Made by a program: the position numbers and the translations under genes. Below, piece after piece: positions 50,304 through 59,890 of a stretch of 64,000 nucleotides of DNA. How positions within the stretch are numbered: the stretch's first letter is position 1; each line of letters starts with the position of its first letter. The notes beneath the pieces were generated by a model. It saw only the letters and a list, made by a program, of their open reading frames with translations, had not been told where the DNA came from and ran no database searches. The DNA comes from Bradyrhizobium sp. dw_411 (lineage in GTDB: Bacteria; Pseudomonadota; Alphaproteobacteria; Rhizobiales; Xanthobacteraceae): assembly GCF_018449695.1 (NCBI RefSeq), contig NZ_JAAVUY010000005.1:186001-250000 (forward strand), in the 5' to 3' direction.

Positions 50304-51665
50304 TCACGCGCCTGCGGCACTGCGCAGCTTGGGAACGATGGAGGCAGGTGGTGCCGCGAGGCGCGCAGGCCGCGCCAGGTTAAAATGGTCACGCAGCGTG
50401 GTGCCGCTGTAATCCTGCCGGAAAATGCCGCGCTGCCGCAGCAGCGGCACGACGTGATCGACGAAGGCTTCCAGGCCAGAACTGATGACGTCGGGCATCA
50501 CGTTGAAACCTGCGACGGCGCCGGAACGGAACCACTCCTCAATGTCAGCGGCGATCTGCTCAGGCGTTCCGACGATGATACGATGGCCCGTGCCGCCACC
50601 CTGCGCGCGGATCAATTGGCGCACCGTCAGCCGCCCTCGTTCGGCAAGCGTCAGCGCCCCCTTGAAGAAGGTCTGCATGCCGTCGGCGGGCAGTTTCAGA
50701 TTGTCCGGGAGCGGTTCGTCGAGCTTCAATGATTTCGGATCGACCTGGAGGATTCCAGCTAGCCGCTGCAGGCCGTACTCGATCGGCACCAACTCCCAAA
50801 GCTGTTCCTCGCGGCGGCGCGCTTCTTCTTCCGTACTGCCGATGACGGTAACGAGACCGGGAAAGATCAGGATATCATGCGGGGAGCGACCTTGCGCGAC
50901 CAGTCGCCCCCGCAGGTCGCGCGCATAGTCGAGGGCGTCCGGCAGCGAATGCGCGACGGAGAATACTGCATCGGCATGTCGAGCCGCAAAATCCATGCCG
51001 TCTTCGGATCCGCCCGCTTGCACCACGATCGGCCGTCCCTGCGGCGGACGCGGCACGTTGAGCGCCCCCTCCACCGAGAAATGGGTGCCTTGGTGCCGGA
51101 TCGGATGGACCTTCCGCGTGTCGATGAAACGGGCAGCCTCCTTGTCACCGACCAATGCATCGTCTTCCCAGCTATCCCAGAGCGCCTTCACCACGTCGGC
51201 GAACTCGGCTGCCCGCTCGTAACGGACGTGATGCGCGGGCGGCTGCGCAATGCCGAAATTGCGACCCGCCTGCTTGTCAGCCGTCGTGACAATGTTGAGC
51301 CCGGCACGGCCGCCGCTGGCGTGATCCAGCGAGGCGAAGCGACGGGCGATATTATAAGGCTCGTTATAGGTCGATGAGGCCGTCGCGATCAGCCCGATAT
51401 GCCGGGTGGCCGCCGCGATCGTCGCCAGCGTGATGGTCGGCTCCAGCGACTGGAACGGCCGATATTCGGGCCGGTCCGACAGAGCCGGAAAGTCAGCCAG
51501 AAACACCGAGTCGAAAGTTCCTTTTTCCGCCAGTTGGGCGACCCGCACATAATATTGCACGTCGGCATAGTCGGTCGCCTGCGAGGTCGGCCATCGCCAC
51601 GCAGAGGCGAAAGTGCCGGCGTTGAGGAAATTCAGGTTCAGGTGAAGCTGCTTGGATTGGGACAT
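50304..51665 (-). CDS. LLM-class flavin-dependent monooxygenase (NtaA/SnaA/DszA family)
   Basis: 453 residues, the DszA length. Matches include LNAGTFASAWRWPTSQATDY, FDSVFLADFPALSDR, ARRFASLDHASGGRAGLNIVTT and RPIVVQAGGSEDGMDFAARHAD. It is only moderately similar to the paralogue at 47667-49016, so the two probably attack different substrates or steps. GGAGAGGA 6-13 bp before the ATG at 51665 decides the start. The binding-protein gene lies 26 bp upstream. Confidence 0.9.
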   Translation of the reverse strand: MSQSKQLHLNLNFLNAGTFASAWRWPTSQATDYADVQYYVRVAQLAEKGTFDSVFLADFPALSDRPEYRPFQSLEPTITLATIAAATRHIGLIATASSTYNEPYNIARRFASLDHASGGRAGLNIVTTADKQAGRNFGIAQPPAHHVRYERAAEFADVVKALWDSWEDDALVGDKEAARFIDTRKVHPIRHQGTHFSVEGALNVPRPPQGRPIVVQAGGSEDGMDFAARHADAVFSVAHSLPDALDYARDLRGRLVAQGRSPHDILIFPGLVTVIGSTEEEARRREEQLWELVPIEYGLQRLAGILQVDPKSLKLDEPLPDNLKLPADGMQTFFKGALTLAERGRLTVRQLIRAQGGGTGHRIIVGTPEQIAADIEEWFRSGAVAGFNVMPDVISSGLEAFVDHVVPLLRQRGIFRQDYSGTTLRDHFNLARPARLAAPPASIVPKLRSAAGA

Positions 51666-51691
51666 GTTGTCATCCTCTCCGCTTGTCACGC

Positions 51692-52702
51692 TCACGCCGC
51701 GGGGCTCGTCGCATTGTTGAATTTTTGACTGAACTCGATGTCGACCTTGATCTTCTTCGGCAGATCGCCGGACTCGAACAGGACGTCCGCGATACGCTGT
51801 TCGCGCCGGATCAGTTCGGCATTGAGCGGAAAGAAGCGCGACGCCGCATTGGCCGCGAAGAATTTGGCGTCACCCGGCGTTTGCTTGAGCTTTTCGATAT
51901 AGATCTTCTCGACCGTCGCCAGATTGCTCGGAAACCATTCCCAGTGCTGACGCACGCGACCCAGGAACTCCGTCAGCGCCACAGCCTTCGCCTCGTCACG
52001 GATCACATCGCCGCGCGCGGAGAATACTGTGAGCGACGGGATATCCAGTTCGTCGCTGATCAGGAGAATGCGCGCGTCGCCTTTTTCGACCGTCGCGTGA
52101 ACCGCGCCGAGCCCGCCCGAATAGACGTCGGTCCGGCCAGCGTTGAAGGCAGCGGCGGCGGCGAACTGATCGGTCAGTTGAACGGGCTGGATATCCGTGG
52201 CCTTGAGGCCTGCCTTGAGCCGCGACAGCACGTATTGAAGATAATTGAAGCCGCCGAAATTATAGGCCCATTTCCGCCCGCGCAGGTCTTCCAGACCGTT
52301 GATCTTCGCATCGTTGCGCACCACGGTGACGACGGGCGGGTAAGCACGATCGGAATTGCGCCAACCGGCAACGATTTGCAGCGGCGCGTTCTCCTCGGTC
52401 CAATCGAGCTTGGCGCGTCCCTGCTCGATGATCAGCGAGGTATCGCCCATCAAGCCCACATCGAGCGCCTTCGAGTACAACCCGGAAAGCTGGGCAGCGG
52501 GACCCGGCAGCACCGCCCATTGCAGATCGAAGGGCAGTCCATCGAGCACCCCGGACGCGATCACCGTCTCCTGAATCGCGATGTCTTGCGTGCCGACGAT
52601 GAGCTTGGTCCTGGACCCGGCGGCTCGCACGATCGCTGGCGATGCGAGACCGACGGAAACAGCGCCGATGGAGGCGAGGACCTGACGACGGGTGAGAGTC
52701 AT
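51692..52702 (-). CDS. Aliphatic-sulfonate-type ABC transporter substrate-binding protein, Tat-exported
   Basis: 336 residues. The N-terminus LTRRQVLASIGAVSVGLASP is a twin-arginine-like signal. The mature SsuA fold shows KLIVGTQDIAIQETVIASGV, DVGLMGDTSLIIEQGRAKLD and GLEDLRGRKWAYNFGGFNYL. Unusually, the segment normally reading 'LPEGYKV.W..F..GP' is LPFDLQWAVLPGPAAQLSG, so the ligand may differ from simple alkanesulfonates. It is the third gene of an SsuC-SsuB-SsuA set and is followed by three flavin enzymes, tying uptake to oxidation. Confidence 0.88.
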   Translation of the reverse strand: MTLTRRQVLASIGAVSVGLASPAIVRAAGSRTKLIVGTQDIAIQETVIASGVLDGLPFDLQWAVLPGPAAQLSGLYSKALDVGLMGDTSLIIEQGRAKLDWTEENAPLQIVAGWRNSDRAYPPVVTVVRNDAKINGLEDLRGRKWAYNFGGFNYLQYVLSRLKAGLKATDIQPVQLTDQFAAAAAFNAGRTDVYSGGLGAVHATVEKGDARILLISDELDIPSLTVFSARGDVIRDEAKAVALTEFLGRVRQHWEWFPSNLATVEKIYIEKLKQTPGDAKFFAANAASRFFPLNAELIRREQRIADVLFESGDLPKKIKVDIEFSQKFNNATSPAA

Positions 52703-52747
52703 GTTTTCATCTCCGTGTTGTTGACGTTCCCTGCGGATGTTTCGACA

Positions 52748-53500
52748 TCAATGAGCTGCGGTTGATGCGCCGACGCCAAGCTCGGCAAGCAATTGGGCGC
52801 GCAGCGCCGCGAAGAGCGGATCGGCCCGGTCGCGCGGTTTCGACAGACCGACCGGCAGCTCGACGCCGATCGCGCCGTTTGAGAGCACCAAAATGCGGTC
52901 GGCCAGCAGGATCGCTTCGTCCACATCGTGGGTGACGAGCACGACGGCGGGGTGATGGCGCTGCCAGAGTTGCAGCACGAGATCGTGCATCTTGATGCGC
53001 GTCAGCGCATCGAGCGCGGCGAAGGGTTCGTCGAGCAGCAGCAGGCCGGGTTCACGTACCAGCGCACGCGCGAGCGCGACGCGTTGCGCCTCCCCACCCG
53101 ACAGCGTCGATGGCCACGCATCGGCATGTCCGGCGAGCCCTACTTCGGTCAGGGCCGTGCCCGCCCTCGCCCGCGCGGCCGCACCGCGACGGCCCAGCAC
53201 GACATTTTCCCAGACGCGCTTGGCCGGCACGAGCCGCGGTTCCTGAAACACCACTGAGCGGACCGCTGGCACGATAATGCTACCGGCATCGACCTGATCG
53301 AGCCCCGCCAGCAAGCGTAACAGCGTCGTCTTGCCGGTACCCGACGGCCCGAGCACGGCAACGAATTCGCCCGGCCTGATCGTGAGATTGATCTGATCGA
53401 GAACCGCGCGATCAGCAAAACTCCTGCTGACGTCCTTGAGCAGGACGGCCGCAGGCGCTGCCGGACGGGCGAACGAGGCGCGTTGGTCAGGCAAGGGCAA
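52748..53500 (-). CDS. ssuB: SsuB-type ABC transporter ATP-binding protein
   Basis: 250 residues with Walker A GPSGTGKTT, signature LSGGEAQR, Walker B LLLLDEPFAALD and the histidine in LVTHDVDEA. These are typical of SsuB/TauB proteins. It overlaps the permease gene by 14 bp and is followed by the binding-protein gene after 45 bp. Together they import a sulfonate-like solute. Confidence 0.92.
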   Translation of the reverse strand: MPLPDQRASFARPAAPAAVLLKDVSRSFADRAVLDQINLTIRPGEFVAVLGPSGTGKTTLLRLLAGLDQVDAGSIIVPAVRSVVFQEPRLVPAKRVWENVVLGRRGAAARARAGTALTEVGLAGHADAWPSTLSGGEAQRVALARALVREPGLLLLDEPFAALDALTRIKMHDLVLQLWQRHHPAVVLVTHDVDEAILLADRILVLSNGAIGVELPVGLSKPRDRADPLFAALRAQLLAELGVGASTAAH

Positions 53501-54386
53501 GTTTGGGCCTCCAGGGCAAAGCGATCCGCTCGATCACGCGCATCACCAGATCGGTGGCGATGCCGAGAACGGCGTAGACGATGATGCCCGCGACGATGAT
53601 GTCGGAGCGCTGATTCATGTTGGCGTTGTTGAGGATGTAGCCGATGCCGGAGCGGGCATTGATCTGCTCGGCGACGACAAGCGCAAGCAGCGCCACGCCG
53701 GCGGCGTAACGCAAGCCGAGCAGGATCGAGGGCAGCGCCGTCGGCAGAATGACATGCAGCGTGGTCTGGCGGGCATCGAGACCGAAGACCTTGGCCGCCT
53801 CGGTCAGCTTGGGATCGACGCCGCGTACGCCCGCATAGGTATTGAGGTACATCGGAAAGATCGTCGCGGCGACGATCACGACAATCTTGGCGGATTCATC
53901 GATCCCGAACCAGGTGATGAACAACGGCACCAGCGCGATGAACGGGATGGTACGCAACATCTGCAGCGGCGCATCGAAAATCTCCTCGCCGACCCGCCAC
54001 AATCCTGCAAAGAGGCCGATAGTCAGGCCGATCGTGCCGCCAATGGCCAGTCCCGAGAGCGAGCGGTAGAGCGAGACCGGCAATGCCGATTGCAGATCGC
54101 CCATGGCAATCAATTCGCGAAACGCCGCGATGATATCGAGCGGCGACGGCAGGACCTCGGGCGCCACGAAGCCGAAACCCGAGGCGATTTGCCAGACGAG
54201 GAGGATCGCAAGCGGACTGCCGACACGTAGCAGCCTGCCTCGCCAGACCTGCCAAGCCGCGCTTAGATGGGATGTTCGCGCGCGCGGTGTCAGATCGACC
54301 AGCACCAGCCCCTTCGTTTGGGGAGCGGCTGGCGCTTCCTGTTTTGGCGAAAGCGCGTATTGGGCAAGTGAAACGATATCAGTCAT
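53487..54386 (-). CDS. ssuC: SsuC-type ABC transporter permease
   Basis: 299 residues: a hydrophilic N-terminal 55 residues, then about six membrane helices. The coupling loop is TEAAKVFGLDARQTTLHVIL and the family segment is LLALVVAEQINARSGIGYIL. It resembles SsuC closely. It lies 46 bp after the rhodanese gene and overlaps the ATPase gene, so it opens the second transporter set within the block. Confidence 0.92.
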   Translation of the reverse strand: MTDIVSLAQYALSPKQEAPAAPQTKGLVLVDLTPRARTSHLSAAWQVWRGRLLRVGSPLAILLVWQIASGFGFVAPEVLPSPLDIIAAFRELIAMGDLQSALPVSLYRSLSGLAIGGTIGLTIGLFAGLWRVGEEIFDAPLQMLRTIPFIALVPLFITWFGIDESAKIVVIVAATIFPMYLNTYAGVRGVDPKLTEAAKVFGLDARQTTLHVILPTALPSILLGLRYAAGVALLALVVAEQINARSGIGYILNNANMNQRSDIIVAGIIVYAVLGIATDLVMRVIERIALPWRPKLALA

Positions 54387-54432
54387 GTTCTATCCGGTAC
54401 GGCCGTGGGCGAGAAATATGCTGCGAAGCGCG

Positions 54433-56091
54433 CTATTCAGCGGCCTGCGCCGTCGCCGCCCCATCCGCGGGGAAAACACGGAACCGCGACGTGCCGTCGC
54501 GTTCGAGTTGCGCGACGAGACCGATCTCCCAGTCTAGATATTCGCGGAACGCTGCGAACCGATCCTTGGCGTAATATGGCGTCAGCCAGAGGTCCTCGAA
54601 CGGGTGCACCGGCTCGGCTATCTCGGTGACAAGCGGCAATCCGGCGGCGCGCCATGCTGCCGAGCCGCCAGCAAGAACGCGCACGTCGCGGTCGGTGTGG
54701 CCGGCGATTTCCGCGGCAGCGAAGGCCGCGAGCACGCCATCCGTCGAAGTCAGCACCAGCGGGCAGTTTCCGCCGATCGATGCGAGGCTATCGGCCAGCC
54801 GCGAACGGATCGCGAAACGACTGCCGGGAATATGGCCGGCCTTGTGGGCGACGCTGGTATCGAGATCGAGCACGGTCGCCCCGCCGGGATCCAGCAGCAG
54901 CAGCGCATCGACGTCGATCGTATCGACCTGCGGTGGATGAATCGCCGGCCGCGAAGGCTCCGGGCCAAGTTCGACGGCACCGGTCAGCGCCTCCTTCAGG
55001 ATAAACACGTCGGCCCAGTTGATCTGCGCGAGCCAGGAAGCGGTGATCGACGCACGAACGTGATCGGGACTGTCGATCAGCACGATCCGGCTATTTTGCG
55101 TTGCGACCCATTCGCCGACCTGCTGCACCAACTGTCCGCCCGCCGCCCAGCGCGAGCCCGGATAATGTCCCGCCTCGTATTCGGCCTGACCGCGGACATC
55201 GAGCAGATAGAGCGACCGCCTGCCCTCGGCGGCCTCTTGGTGGAAACCAGCCAAAGCGGCGCGATCGATGAACTGGAGTTCGAAGCGCTGCTTGAGCCGT
55301 TCAGCCGACGCCTTTGCTGCTTCCAATGCCGCGCCGGTCGGCAGCCGTGCCAGATTGGCCTTGCCGGATTGAAGCTCGTATCCCTCGATCAGCCAATCCA
55401 TCGTGCCATTGGCGAGCGACACCACTTTGTTCGGAACCCCGGCATTGATCAGCGCCTGCGCGCCGATGATGCTGCGCGTACGGCCGGCGCAATTGATCAC
55501 CACCAGCGTCTCGGGATCGGGCACGGCGGCATGGAAGCGATAGACCAATTCCGCGCCCGGCAGATCGATGGCGCCGGGAATGCTGAAGTTCAGGAATTCG
55601 CGTTCGGGCCGGCTATCCAGCACGACGATATTCTCACCCGCATCGATCCGCTTTTTGGCTTCCTGAACGGAAATATGCGGCGTTGCGTAGACGTGCTCGG
55701 CGAACTCACCGAAGGCCTTGCCCACGACATTCGAACCGGTGAAGAGTTCGTAGCCCGCCTCCTTCCAGGCCTGCGCGCCGCCGCTCAGCAACGCGACATG
55801 ACCGTAGCCGAGTTCGCGGAGCCGATGGGCCGCGCGCTTCGCCAATTCGCCGCTGCCGCCGTCATAGATGACGATGTCGGTGGCCAGGCGTGGAATCAGC
55901 GCGGCGGCACGAAGTTCGAGATGGCTGAGCGGCAGGGAAGCGCTCAGCAGGATATGACCTTCGCTGGAATGGACGCCGCCGTCGCGGACATCGATCACCG
56001 CCAATTCGTCGTAGTTCTTCAGGCGCTCGCGCAAATCCCGGGCCGTGATCGTCGCGAATGCATCGCTGGATGCAGCATTGGCAATCGTCAT
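54433..56091 (-). CDS. Four-domain rhodanese-like protein
   Basis: 552 residues built from four rhodanese units at about 12-118, 138-242, 278-370 and 390-490. Only unit 2 keeps a catalytic cysteine (C201, loop CAGRTRS). Unit 1 has DGGSGE, unit 3 DSPDHVRAS and unit 4 STDGVLAA at the corresponding loops. Rhodaneses move sulfane sulfur between thiosulfate or persulfides and acceptors such as cyanide or thiols. In a sulfonate block this could handle sulfite/thiosulfate-level sulfur. The start at 56091 overlaps the stop of the ABC ATPase gene (ATGA), so it is translationally coupled to a peptide-type importer. No signal peptide, so cytoplasmic. Confidence 0.88.
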   Translation of the reverse strand: MTIANAASSDAFATITARDLRERLKNYDELAVIDVRDGGVHSSEGHILLSASLPLSHLELRAAALIPRLATDIVIYDGGSGELAKRAAHRLRELGYGHVALLSGGAQAWKEAGYELFTGSNVVGKAFGEFAEHVYATPHISVQEAKKRIDAGENIVVLDSRPEREFLNFSIPGAIDLPGAELVYRFHAAVPDPETLVVINCAGRTRSIIGAQALINAGVPNKVVSLANGTMDWLIEGYELQSGKANLARLPTGAALEAAKASAERLKQRFELQFIDRAALAGFHQEAAEGRRSLYLLDVRGQAEYEAGHYPGSRWAAGGQLVQQVGEWVATQNSRIVLIDSPDHVRASITASWLAQINWADVFILKEALTGAVELGPEPSRPAIHPPQVDTIDVDALLLLDPGGATVLDLDTSVAHKAGHIPGSRFAIRSRLADSLASIGGNCPLVLTSTDGVLAAFAAAEIAGHTDRDVRVLAGGSAAWRAAGLPLVTEIAEPVHPFEDLWLTPYYAKDRFAAFREYLDWEIGLVAQLERDGTSRFRVFPADGAATAQAAE

Positions 56092-58019
56092 GATAATGCT
56101 CCTGCATTGACGTGTTCGGATTGGAAGCGATCGTGTTGAATGGCTACGTGCGGCGCGGCTTCGATCTCGGGCACATCCCACTCGGGCCCCCATGCCTGGA
56201 CCAAATGCCCCGGGCCAATCTCGCGATACGACCTGACAGGCGCGGCATAGCCGAGCGGCCGCACAGAACTGACGGTTTCTACCTCCGGCAGGCGGCGGCC
56301 CCCGCGCCGGTTGGATGGATCGGGCACCGGCACCGCGGCCAGCAGGCGGCGCGTATAAGGATGCTGGGGATTGCCGAAGATCGCCGCGCGCGGCCCGATC
56401 TCGACGATTTCGCCGAGATACATCACGGCCACGCGGTGGCTGACCCGCTCAACCACGGCCATGTCATGCGAGATGAAGAGATAGGCGAGCCCCATACTGG
56501 CCTGCAGATCGAGCAACAGGTTGATTACCTGCGCCTTCACCGAGACATCGAGCGCCGAGACGGACTCGTCGGCGACAATCAGCTTGGGCTGTACCGCCAG
56601 CGCCCGGGCGATGCAGATACGCTGGCGCTGACCGCCCGAGAACTCATGCGGCAAGCGCCTCGCCATATCGGGCGTCAGGCCAACCTGATGCAACAGCGCG
56701 ACGGTCCGTTCCGCCGCCGCTGCCCGGCTTGCCAGCTTATGAGTAAGCAACGGCTCCGCGACACTCGCGCCGATTGACCTGCGTGGATCGAGACTGGCGA
56801 AGGGATCCTGGAAGATCATCTGGACGCGCCGCCGCAGATCGCGCAGGCGGTTCTTCGGGAGCCGGAGAATGTCTTCGCCATCCACGCGAATCTCGCCGCG
56901 CTCCGGCTCGACCAGCCGCAGGATCGAACGGCCCGTGGTCGACTTGCCACAACCGGATTCGCCGACCAGGGCCAGTGTTTCCCCCGGCTGGATGCTGAAC
57001 GAAATATTCTCGACGGCGTGCACGCGGCCGGTGACACGTCCGAACGAGCCCGACTGGATATCGAACCGCGTCGTCAGGTTGGAAACCTCAAGTACCGGCG
57101 GCGCATCGGCCTTCACGGTGTCGGGCGTCCCCCGTGGGATATTGGAGAGACCCGTTACCCGATCGACCACCGGGAAACGCAAGGGCCGGTGTCGACCCGT
57201 CATCGCGCCAAGCCGCGGCACCGCCGCAAGCAGCGACCCCGTATATGGGTGTGTGGGCGCGGAGAATATTCGGCCGGTTTCCCCGGTCTCCACGGCCTGC
57301 CCTTCGAACATCACCACCGTGCGGTCGGCAACGTCTGCGACGACGCCCATGTCATGCGTGATGAAGAGGACCGACATGTGTTCCTCATCCTGCAAGAGCT
57401 TGATGAGTTCGAGGATCTGCGCCTGGATCGTCACGTCGAGCGCCGTCGTCGGCTCATCCGCGATCAGCAGCTTCGGCCGGCCGGCCAGCGCCATCGCGAT
57501 CATCACGCGCTGTCGCATCCCGCCCGAAAAATGATGCGGATAATCCTTGAAACGGGACTTTGCCGACGGGATGCGCACCCTGTCGAGCAGACGCAGGGTT
57601 TCAGCCTGCGCCTCCGGTGGCGTCATGTCGCGATGAAGCATCAAGGCTTCCGCGATCTGAAACCCGATCGTCCGCACCGGATTGAGGCTGGTCATCGGTT
57701 CCTGAAAGATCATCGCGACATCGTTGCCGCGGATCTTCTGCAAGGCTTTCTCGGGCAGCGCGGCCAGATCCAGCCCGCCAAGACGCGCGTTGCCCTGAAG
57801 GCGTGCATCTTCCGGCAGCAGGCGCATGATGGATAGCGCGGTCACGCTCTTGCCTGAACCGCTCTCGCCGACCAGCGCGATGGTTTCGCCGGGCGCGATG
57901 GAGAACGATAAATCGCGCACGACAGGACGCCAGCCGGCATCGGATCGAAACGACACCGTGAGATTCTCAACAGACAGGATCGGCTCGGATCCGGGCGCCA
58001 GGGAATGGTTCATAGCCAT
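56088..58019 (-). CDS. Dipeptide/oligopeptide-type ABC transporter, fused dual ATPase (DppD-DppF-like)
   Basis: 643 residues with two complete ABC cassettes. Cassette 1 has Walker [10 protein letters not shown], signature FSGGMRQRV and Walker [13 protein letters not shown]. Cassette 2 has [18 protein letters not shown] and [12 protein letters not shown]. Such DppDF fusions (GsiA type) power importers of peptides, glutathione and similar compounds. It overlaps the permease gene by 10 bp and the rhodanese gene by 4 bp. Within this sulfur block the importer may carry a sulfur-containing peptide or glutathione conjugate. Confidence 0.93.
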   Translation of the reverse strand: MAMNHSLAPGSEPILSVENLTVSFRSDAGWRPVVRDLSFSIAPGETIALVGESGSGKSVTALSIMRLLPEDARLQGNARLGGLDLAALPEKALQKIRGNDVAMIFQEPMTSLNPVRTIGFQIAEALMLHRDMTPPEAQAETLRLLDRVRIPSAKSRFKDYPHHFSGGMRQRVMIAMALAGRPKLLIADEPTTALDVTIQAQILELIKLLQDEEHMSVLFITHDMGVVADVADRTVVMFEGQAVETGETGRIFSAPTHPYTGSLLAAVPRLGAMTGRHRPLRFPVVDRVTGLSNIPRGTPDTVKADAPPVLEVSNLTTRFDIQSGSFGRVTGRVHAVENISFSIQPGETLALVGESGCGKSTTGRSILRLVEPERGEIRVDGEDILRLPKNRLRDLRRRVQMIFQDPFASLDPRRSIGASVAEPLLTHKLASRAAAAERTVALLHQVGLTPDMARRLPHEFSGGQRQRICIARALAVQPKLIVADESVSALDVSVKAQVINLLLDLQASMGLAYLFISHDMAVVERVSHRVAVMYLGEIVEIGPRAAIFGNPQHPYTRRLLAAVPVPDPSNRRGGRRLPEVETVSSVRPLGYAAPVRSYREIGPGHLVQAWGPEWDVPEIEAAPHVAIQHDRFQSEHVNAGALS

Positions 58020-58846
58020 GCCCTTCGGCGGGGGTTCAGCAGATCGTTCACGCCGTTGCTCAAGAGATTGAGCGCCGTCACCGTTACCAGCACGGCAAAA
58101 CCGGGAATGGCCGTCATGTACCAGGCCGAGCGCAGCGCTTCCCGGCCCGAGCCGATCATGTTGCCCCAGGTCATCACGTTCGGATCGCCCATCCCCAGGA
58201 ACGACAAGGCCGACTCCGTCAGAATGGCGTTGCCGGCCAGGATCGAGATCATAACCACGGCCGGCGACAGCACATTGGGCGCGACATGTTTCAGCAGGAT
58301 CGCTCGATCGTTCATGCCGATGACAACAGCGGCCTGGATGAATTCGCTACGCTTGAGCCGCATCGCCTCGGCACGCACCAGCCGCGCCACTTGCGGCCAA
58401 CTGGTGACGACGATGCCTGCGATGATGACGCCGATCGTCGGGCCGACGACCACGACCAGAACGATCGTGAACAGCAGTGGCGGCATGATCTGGAACAGCT
58501 CGGCAAAGCGCATCAAGACCTGATCTACCCACTTGCCGAAATAGCCCGCGACCGCACCGACGATCAGTCCGACCGCCGCTGCCGCGAGGCCAGCAGCAAG
58601 TCCGATCTCGAGCGAAATGCGCGCGCCGTGGACGATGCCTGCCAGGATATCGCGGCCCATAATATCGGTGCCGAGAACGAAGGCGGCGTCTTCTCCCGGC
58701 CAGAGAAAAGGCGGTCCGGCTATTTCCAGGGGATCGGGCCCGGTGAGTTGCGACGCCGCAAGCGCGACGCCGATGATGCCCATCAGGACGAAAGCGCCAA
58801 CGACAGCGCCGGGGACGCGTGCCAATGTCCTCAATCGCGCCGTCAC
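58010..58846 (-). CDS. Dipeptide-type ABC transporter permease (DppC-like)
   Basis: 278 residues from a GTG start at 58846, which overlaps the stop of the preceding permease (GTGA). The longer frame upstream to 59329 is antisense-like filler within the first permease and has no homology. The protein has about six helices and the DppC signatures [24 protein letters not shown] and [20 protein letters not shown], the coupling loop. It pairs with the DppB-like subunit. Confidence 0.92.
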   Translation of the reverse strand: MTARLRTLARVPGAVVGAFVLMGIIGVALAASQLTGPDPLEIAGPPFLWPGEDAAFVLGTDIMGRDILAGIVHGARISLEIGLAAGLAAAAVGLIVGAVAGYFGKWVDQVLMRFAELFQIMPPLLFTIVLVVVVGPTIGVIIAGIVVTSWPQVARLVRAEAMRLKRSEFIQAAVVIGMNDRAILLKHVAPNVLSPAVVMISILAGNAILTESALSFLGMGDPNVMTWGNMIGSGREALRSAWYMTAIPGFAVLVTVTALNLLSNGVNDLLNPRRRAWL

Positions 58847-59886
58847 GCGCTTGCCTCCACGCGGGGATCGAGCAGCGCGTACGAGAGGTCCGTCAAAAGA
58901 TTGACGAGCAGGATAAAAATCGAGCTGACCAGGAGTATGCCGAGAAGAAGGTTGAGGTCGCGTGAGGCGACGGCGCTCAGTGCGAGCTGCCCCAGCCCCG
59001 GCCAAGCAAAAACCGTCTCTATGGTAATCGAGCCGCTGAACAGAGCGCCAAGCTGAAGTCCGGTCAATGTGACCATCGACAACAACGAATTGGGAAGAAT
59101 GTGATGCCAGGCGGTGCGCAAGCGCGAGGCGCCCTTGGCGCGCGCCGTGCGGACAAAATCCTGCCCGCAGATGTCGAGTACGGAAGCGCGCATCAGCCGC
59201 GTATAGATCGCCATGTAATAGATCGCGAGGCAAAGCGTCGGCAGGACCATATGCCGGGCGATATCGAGGACACCCGCGATACCGGTTGCCGGCGCGCCGA
59301 GCGTGGACATGCCACCGGCCGGCAACCACGCGAGCGTGACGGAGAACAACACGATCAGCATCAGGCCGAGCCAGAATAACGGCGCGGCAAAGCCGATTGT
59401 CGAGGCGACTGAGATGAAAAGATCAACGGAGCGCCGGCGGGTCAGCCCCGCAATCATTCCCAGCGTGCAGCCGCACAGAATGGAGATCGCAAGCGCCGTG
59501 ACCATCAGGAACCCGGTCGAGGCAAGCCGTTCGAGAATAAGCGTCGCAACCGGCTGGCCATTGCGAAAGGACCAGCCGAGATCGAAGTGCAGGATATTGC
59601 CGAGATAGCTGATATATTGGGCAAATACCGACTGGTCGGCGCCGAATGAATGACGCAGATGTTCGACGTAATCCATCGAAACAACACCGGATTCGCCGGC
59701 CATCACGTCGGCCATATCGCCGGGCGCCAGACGCATCAAAAAGAAGTTCATCGTGACGATCAACAGCACGACCGGCACAGCCTGAAGCACGCGCTGAACC
59801 CAATAGGGGATACGAGGCAGCGACAGCCATCGCAGACCCAGACCTCGCTCACTCCTCTCTTCGGTTGGGAGGCTGATCTCGCTCAT
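58843..59886 (-). CDS. Dipeptide-type ABC transporter permease (DppB-like)
   Basis: 347 residues. The N-terminal 25 residues are an unusual hydrophilic extension. The DppB core follows (VPVVLLIVTMNFFLMRLAPGD, then HSFGADQSVFAQYISYLGN) with about six helices and the loop FVRTARAKGASRLRTAWHHI. It begins 4 bp after the binding-protein stop and overlaps the DppC-like gene by 4 bp, a fully coupled operon. Confidence 0.93.
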   Translation of the reverse strand: MSEISLPTEERSERGLGLRWLSLPRIPYWVQRVLQAVPVVLLIVTMNFFLMRLAPGDMADVMAGESGVVSMDYVEHLRHSFGADQSVFAQYISYLGNILHFDLGWSFRNGQPVATLILERLASTGFLMVTALAISILCGCTLGMIAGLTRRRSVDLFISVASTIGFAAPLFWLGLMLIVLFSVTLAWLPAGGMSTLGAPATGIAGVLDIARHMVLPTLCLAIYYMAIYTRLMRASVLDICGQDFVRTARAKGASRLRTAWHHILPNSLLSMVTLTGLQLGALFSGSITIETVFAWPGLGQLALSAVASRDLNLLLGILLVSSIFILLVNLLTDLSYALLDPRVEASA

Positions 59887-59890
59887 CCGT

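Noticed and set aside
54604..56139. 511-codon plus-strand frame opposite the rhodanese gene
   Set aside because: Mirror of the rhodanese repeats; no recognisable domain and no ribosome-binding site.
58847..59329. N-terminal extension of the DppC-like permease
   Set aside because: It lies inside the DppB-like gene, is Arg/His-rich, and the GTG at 58846 with GTGA overlap gives a normal-length permease.
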